DNA from: Patescibacteria group bacterium
GTDB lineage: Bacteria > Patescibacteriota > Minisyncoccia > Phycocordibacterales > Phycocordibacteraceae
Reading direction: 5' to 3'
DNA: 46,445 bases
NCBI GenBank assembly: GCA_018969385.1
Contig: JAGWYL010000005.1
Location: 1 to 46,445, forward strand
The notes under the pieces are model-generated. The model had not been told where the DNA came from and searched no databases. It saw nothing but the letters and a program-made list of their open reading frames with translations. How positions within the stretch are numbered: position 1 is the first letter of the stretch; every line of letters begins with the position of its first letter. This document shows, piece after piece, positions 44,684 to 46,445 of this stretch. The translations under genes and the position numbers were made by a program.

Positions 44684-45205
44684 CAAAAAGATGCGCCTCC
44701 GGTCGGGGAAACCGGAGGCGAGGGGTCTTCCGCTACAGACAAAGGTGTCCAAACGGATGACATAGGTGGGCTTGCCGCCGACATCGCGCAGTTTTACATA
44801 CGCGATGTCCGGAACGCAGTGATTGCGGAGGTTGTCCGCGCCCTCTTTCTTGAGTGCCGCGAAGAACTCGTCGCGCTGGGCCGCGCTGTAGTAATTCGCA
44901 CCCCAGTCGTCGCGGACGACGAGGCGGTCGAAGAGTTCCGGCCATTCGCGCGCAATCACGGCGTCACGCTTTGCAAGGATGGGCGTGACGTCGCATGTGG
45001 GCGAATAGGCCATGCACTCCTTGAACTCGTCGAACGTATCCGCGAGCGCAGGGGAGCGGCGCAGGAATTCCTCCGAAACCCCCACAATCCGATGCTCAAG
45101 GAAGCCAAGCTTCGAATGAGGGTTGAAGGAGCGGAGCAAATCCGGACGGGCAAGTCCGAAAAAAAGAACAAGAACGGTGGAAACGGCAACAAAGACGGCG
45201 CGCAT
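44507..45205 (-). CDS. Secreted hypothetical protein (3' end uncertain)
   Basis: MRAVFVAVSTVLVLFFGLARPDLL signal-like; C-terminal part overlaps the opposite-strand gene and a terminator hairpin. Confidence 0.45.
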   Translation of the reverse strand: MRAVFVAVSTVLVLFFGLARPDLLRSFNPHSKLGFLEHRIVGVSEEFLRRSPALADTFDEFKECMAYSPTCDVTPILAKRDAVIAREWPELFDRLVVRDDWGANYYSAAQRDEFFAALKKEGADNLRNHCVPDIAYVKLRDVGGKPTYVIRLDTFVCSGRPLASGFPDRRRIFLLVVESSEESAFTLAARALDAVGHGGGSRIRRRRGCGGCGSCGCLRRRGLRRRRSGDAA

Positions 45206-45323
45206 GGCGAGCCTCCCTCAAAACGGTTGCGTCGTATTTTTATGACAAGAAACGAATCGTGTCAATGTCTGGGAAGCGGCAGGCGGGCGCGGAGTACCGC
45301 GACCGCCGCGGTATACTCGGCAT

Positions 45324-46013
45324 ATGGAACTCAAGATACTGTCCTGGAATATCTGGATAGACGGGCACTTTGAGGACATCAAGGCATTCCTCGCCTCCGC
45401 GGACGCGGACATCATCGGCTTGCAGGAGGTGAAGGATGACGACCCGGAGCGCGATGTCATCGGCTTTCTTTCCGGCCTCGGCTATGCGCATGTATTCGCG
45501 CCCGCGAAGAAATCCTGGGGAGGCCACGTCTATCGGGACGGCCCCGCCGTATTCAGCAGACTGCCGGTTCTGAAAAGCGAAACCCATCTGCTTTCGGAAA
45601 GGGACGAACGCGCCGCGGCGCGCGCGGACATCCAAGCAGGGAAGCGCGTCCTCCACGTATTCAGTACGCACCTCGTGCATACGCACCAGAAAGAGTCGGA
45701 AGTGCAGGCGGCGCAAGCGGAGAAACTGCTTTCGCTTCTGCCCGCCGCGGACACCATCCTCATGGGCGACTTCAACGCGACGCCCGAAAGCGGCACCATA
45801 CGCCGCATGAAAGAAACGCTCACGGACGCGGACGCGCAGGACCTGCCCACCTGGAGCGTCTACCCCGAAGGCTGCTCGACCTGTCTTCCGCAGCGCGTGG
45901 ACACCAAGCTCGACTACATCTTCACCACCCCTGACCTCAAGACCCGCTCCTTCCGCGTCGAAGAGTCGAAAGGCTCGGACCACCTTCCCGTTTCCGTCAT
46001 GGTGGAGGCGTAG
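45324..46013 (+). CDS. Endonuclease/exonuclease/phosphatase family protein
   Basis: [49 protein letters not shown]. Confidence 0.9.
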   Translation: MELKILSWNIWIDGHFEDIKAFLASADADIIGLQEVKDDDPERDVIGFLSGLGYAHVFAPAKKSWGGHVYRDGPAVFSRLPVLKSETHLLSERDERAAARADIQAGKRVLHVFSTHLVHTHQKESEVQAAQAEKLLSLLPAADTILMGDFNATPESGTIRRMKETLTDADAQDLPTWSVYPEGCSTCLPQRVDTKLDYIFTTPDLKTRSFRVEESKGSDHLPVSVMVEA

Positions 46014-46139
46014 GTTACCCGCGGAGAGTCTCGAAAGGGTGCCAGGTTCGAATTCGATATGCCTCCTAATCCGCGCGAGCCATCGCCAAATACGTACCCG
46101 ATACGAATCAAAAAGTAAGCAGAAACTGCAAGAGCCGCA

Positions 46140-46185
46140 GAACCGAATTGTTACTATATATACATATATAGTAACAATTCGGTTC
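46140..46185. repeat. ATAT palindrome family, copy 4
   Basis: gaaccgaattgttactatatat-ac-atatatagtaacaattcggttc. Confidence 0.95.
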
Positions 46186-46302
46186 GGGACGGTTGCTTCG
46201 GGAGAGTTCGGACGCATTGCGCCTCTGAAGTTTTGGAAGGGGGAAGGAAATTGTTCCCATCCGCTCTGGCGAAAGCTCAAGTGCGCTATCATGCATTTAG
46301 CA

Positions 46303-46445
46303 ATGAGCTCGAAAATAAAAAATCTGCCGAAGCACGAGCGCCCGCGCGAGAAGCTGATTGAGAAGGGTGCGGAAAATCTAAGCGACAAAGAACTGCTCGC
46401 CATACTTCTGCGCACCGGCAGGGCGGGGAAGAGCGCGCTCGACAT
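46303..46445 (+). CDS. radC: RadC family protein, N-terminal part (truncated by window end)
   Basis: [47 protein letters not shown]. Confidence 0.85.
   Translation, partial: MSSKIKNLPKHERPREKLIEKGAENLSDKELLAILLRTGRAGKSALD

Overview
This 46.4 kb window comes from a GC-rich, compact bacterial chromosome. Gene content and style (short genes, peptidoglycan-binding/Ig-like surface proteins, small paralogues, self-splicing RNA, many hairpins) suggest a Patescibacteria/CPR (Parcubacteria-like) genome, but this is inference, not shown. Housekeeping genes: eno, ppsA, glycerate 2-kinase, glmS, maf, prfB, ftsE/ftsX, pyrG, metK, a lysA-type decarboxylase and the 5' end of radC. There are five tRNA genes. 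The most interesting items are: (i) a tRNA-Thr(GGT) interrupted by a ~230-nt group I intron, followed by an HNH gene; (ii) a T-box-like leader in front of a 70-aa orphan gene and a CsaA-like gene; (iii) several dispersed palindrome families, including three identical 21-nt palindromes around a RAYT/Y1 transposase gene, two in-frame 27-nt palindromes inside enolase, four GTTAC(T/C)ATATAT..ATATAT(A/G)GTAAC palindromes whose arms covary, and long GGTTCGGAAGA hairpins; (iv) an ECF sigma / membrane protein / FMN-binding / ApbE / RnfD-FNR fusion gene run suggesting an ECF-linked flavin electron-transfer module; (v) a recurring TATACT-N6-ATG arrangement implying widespread leaderless transcription; (vi) a CsoR-family metal module with a visible operator. 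All calls are from reading sequence and translations; no searches or folding programs were run.
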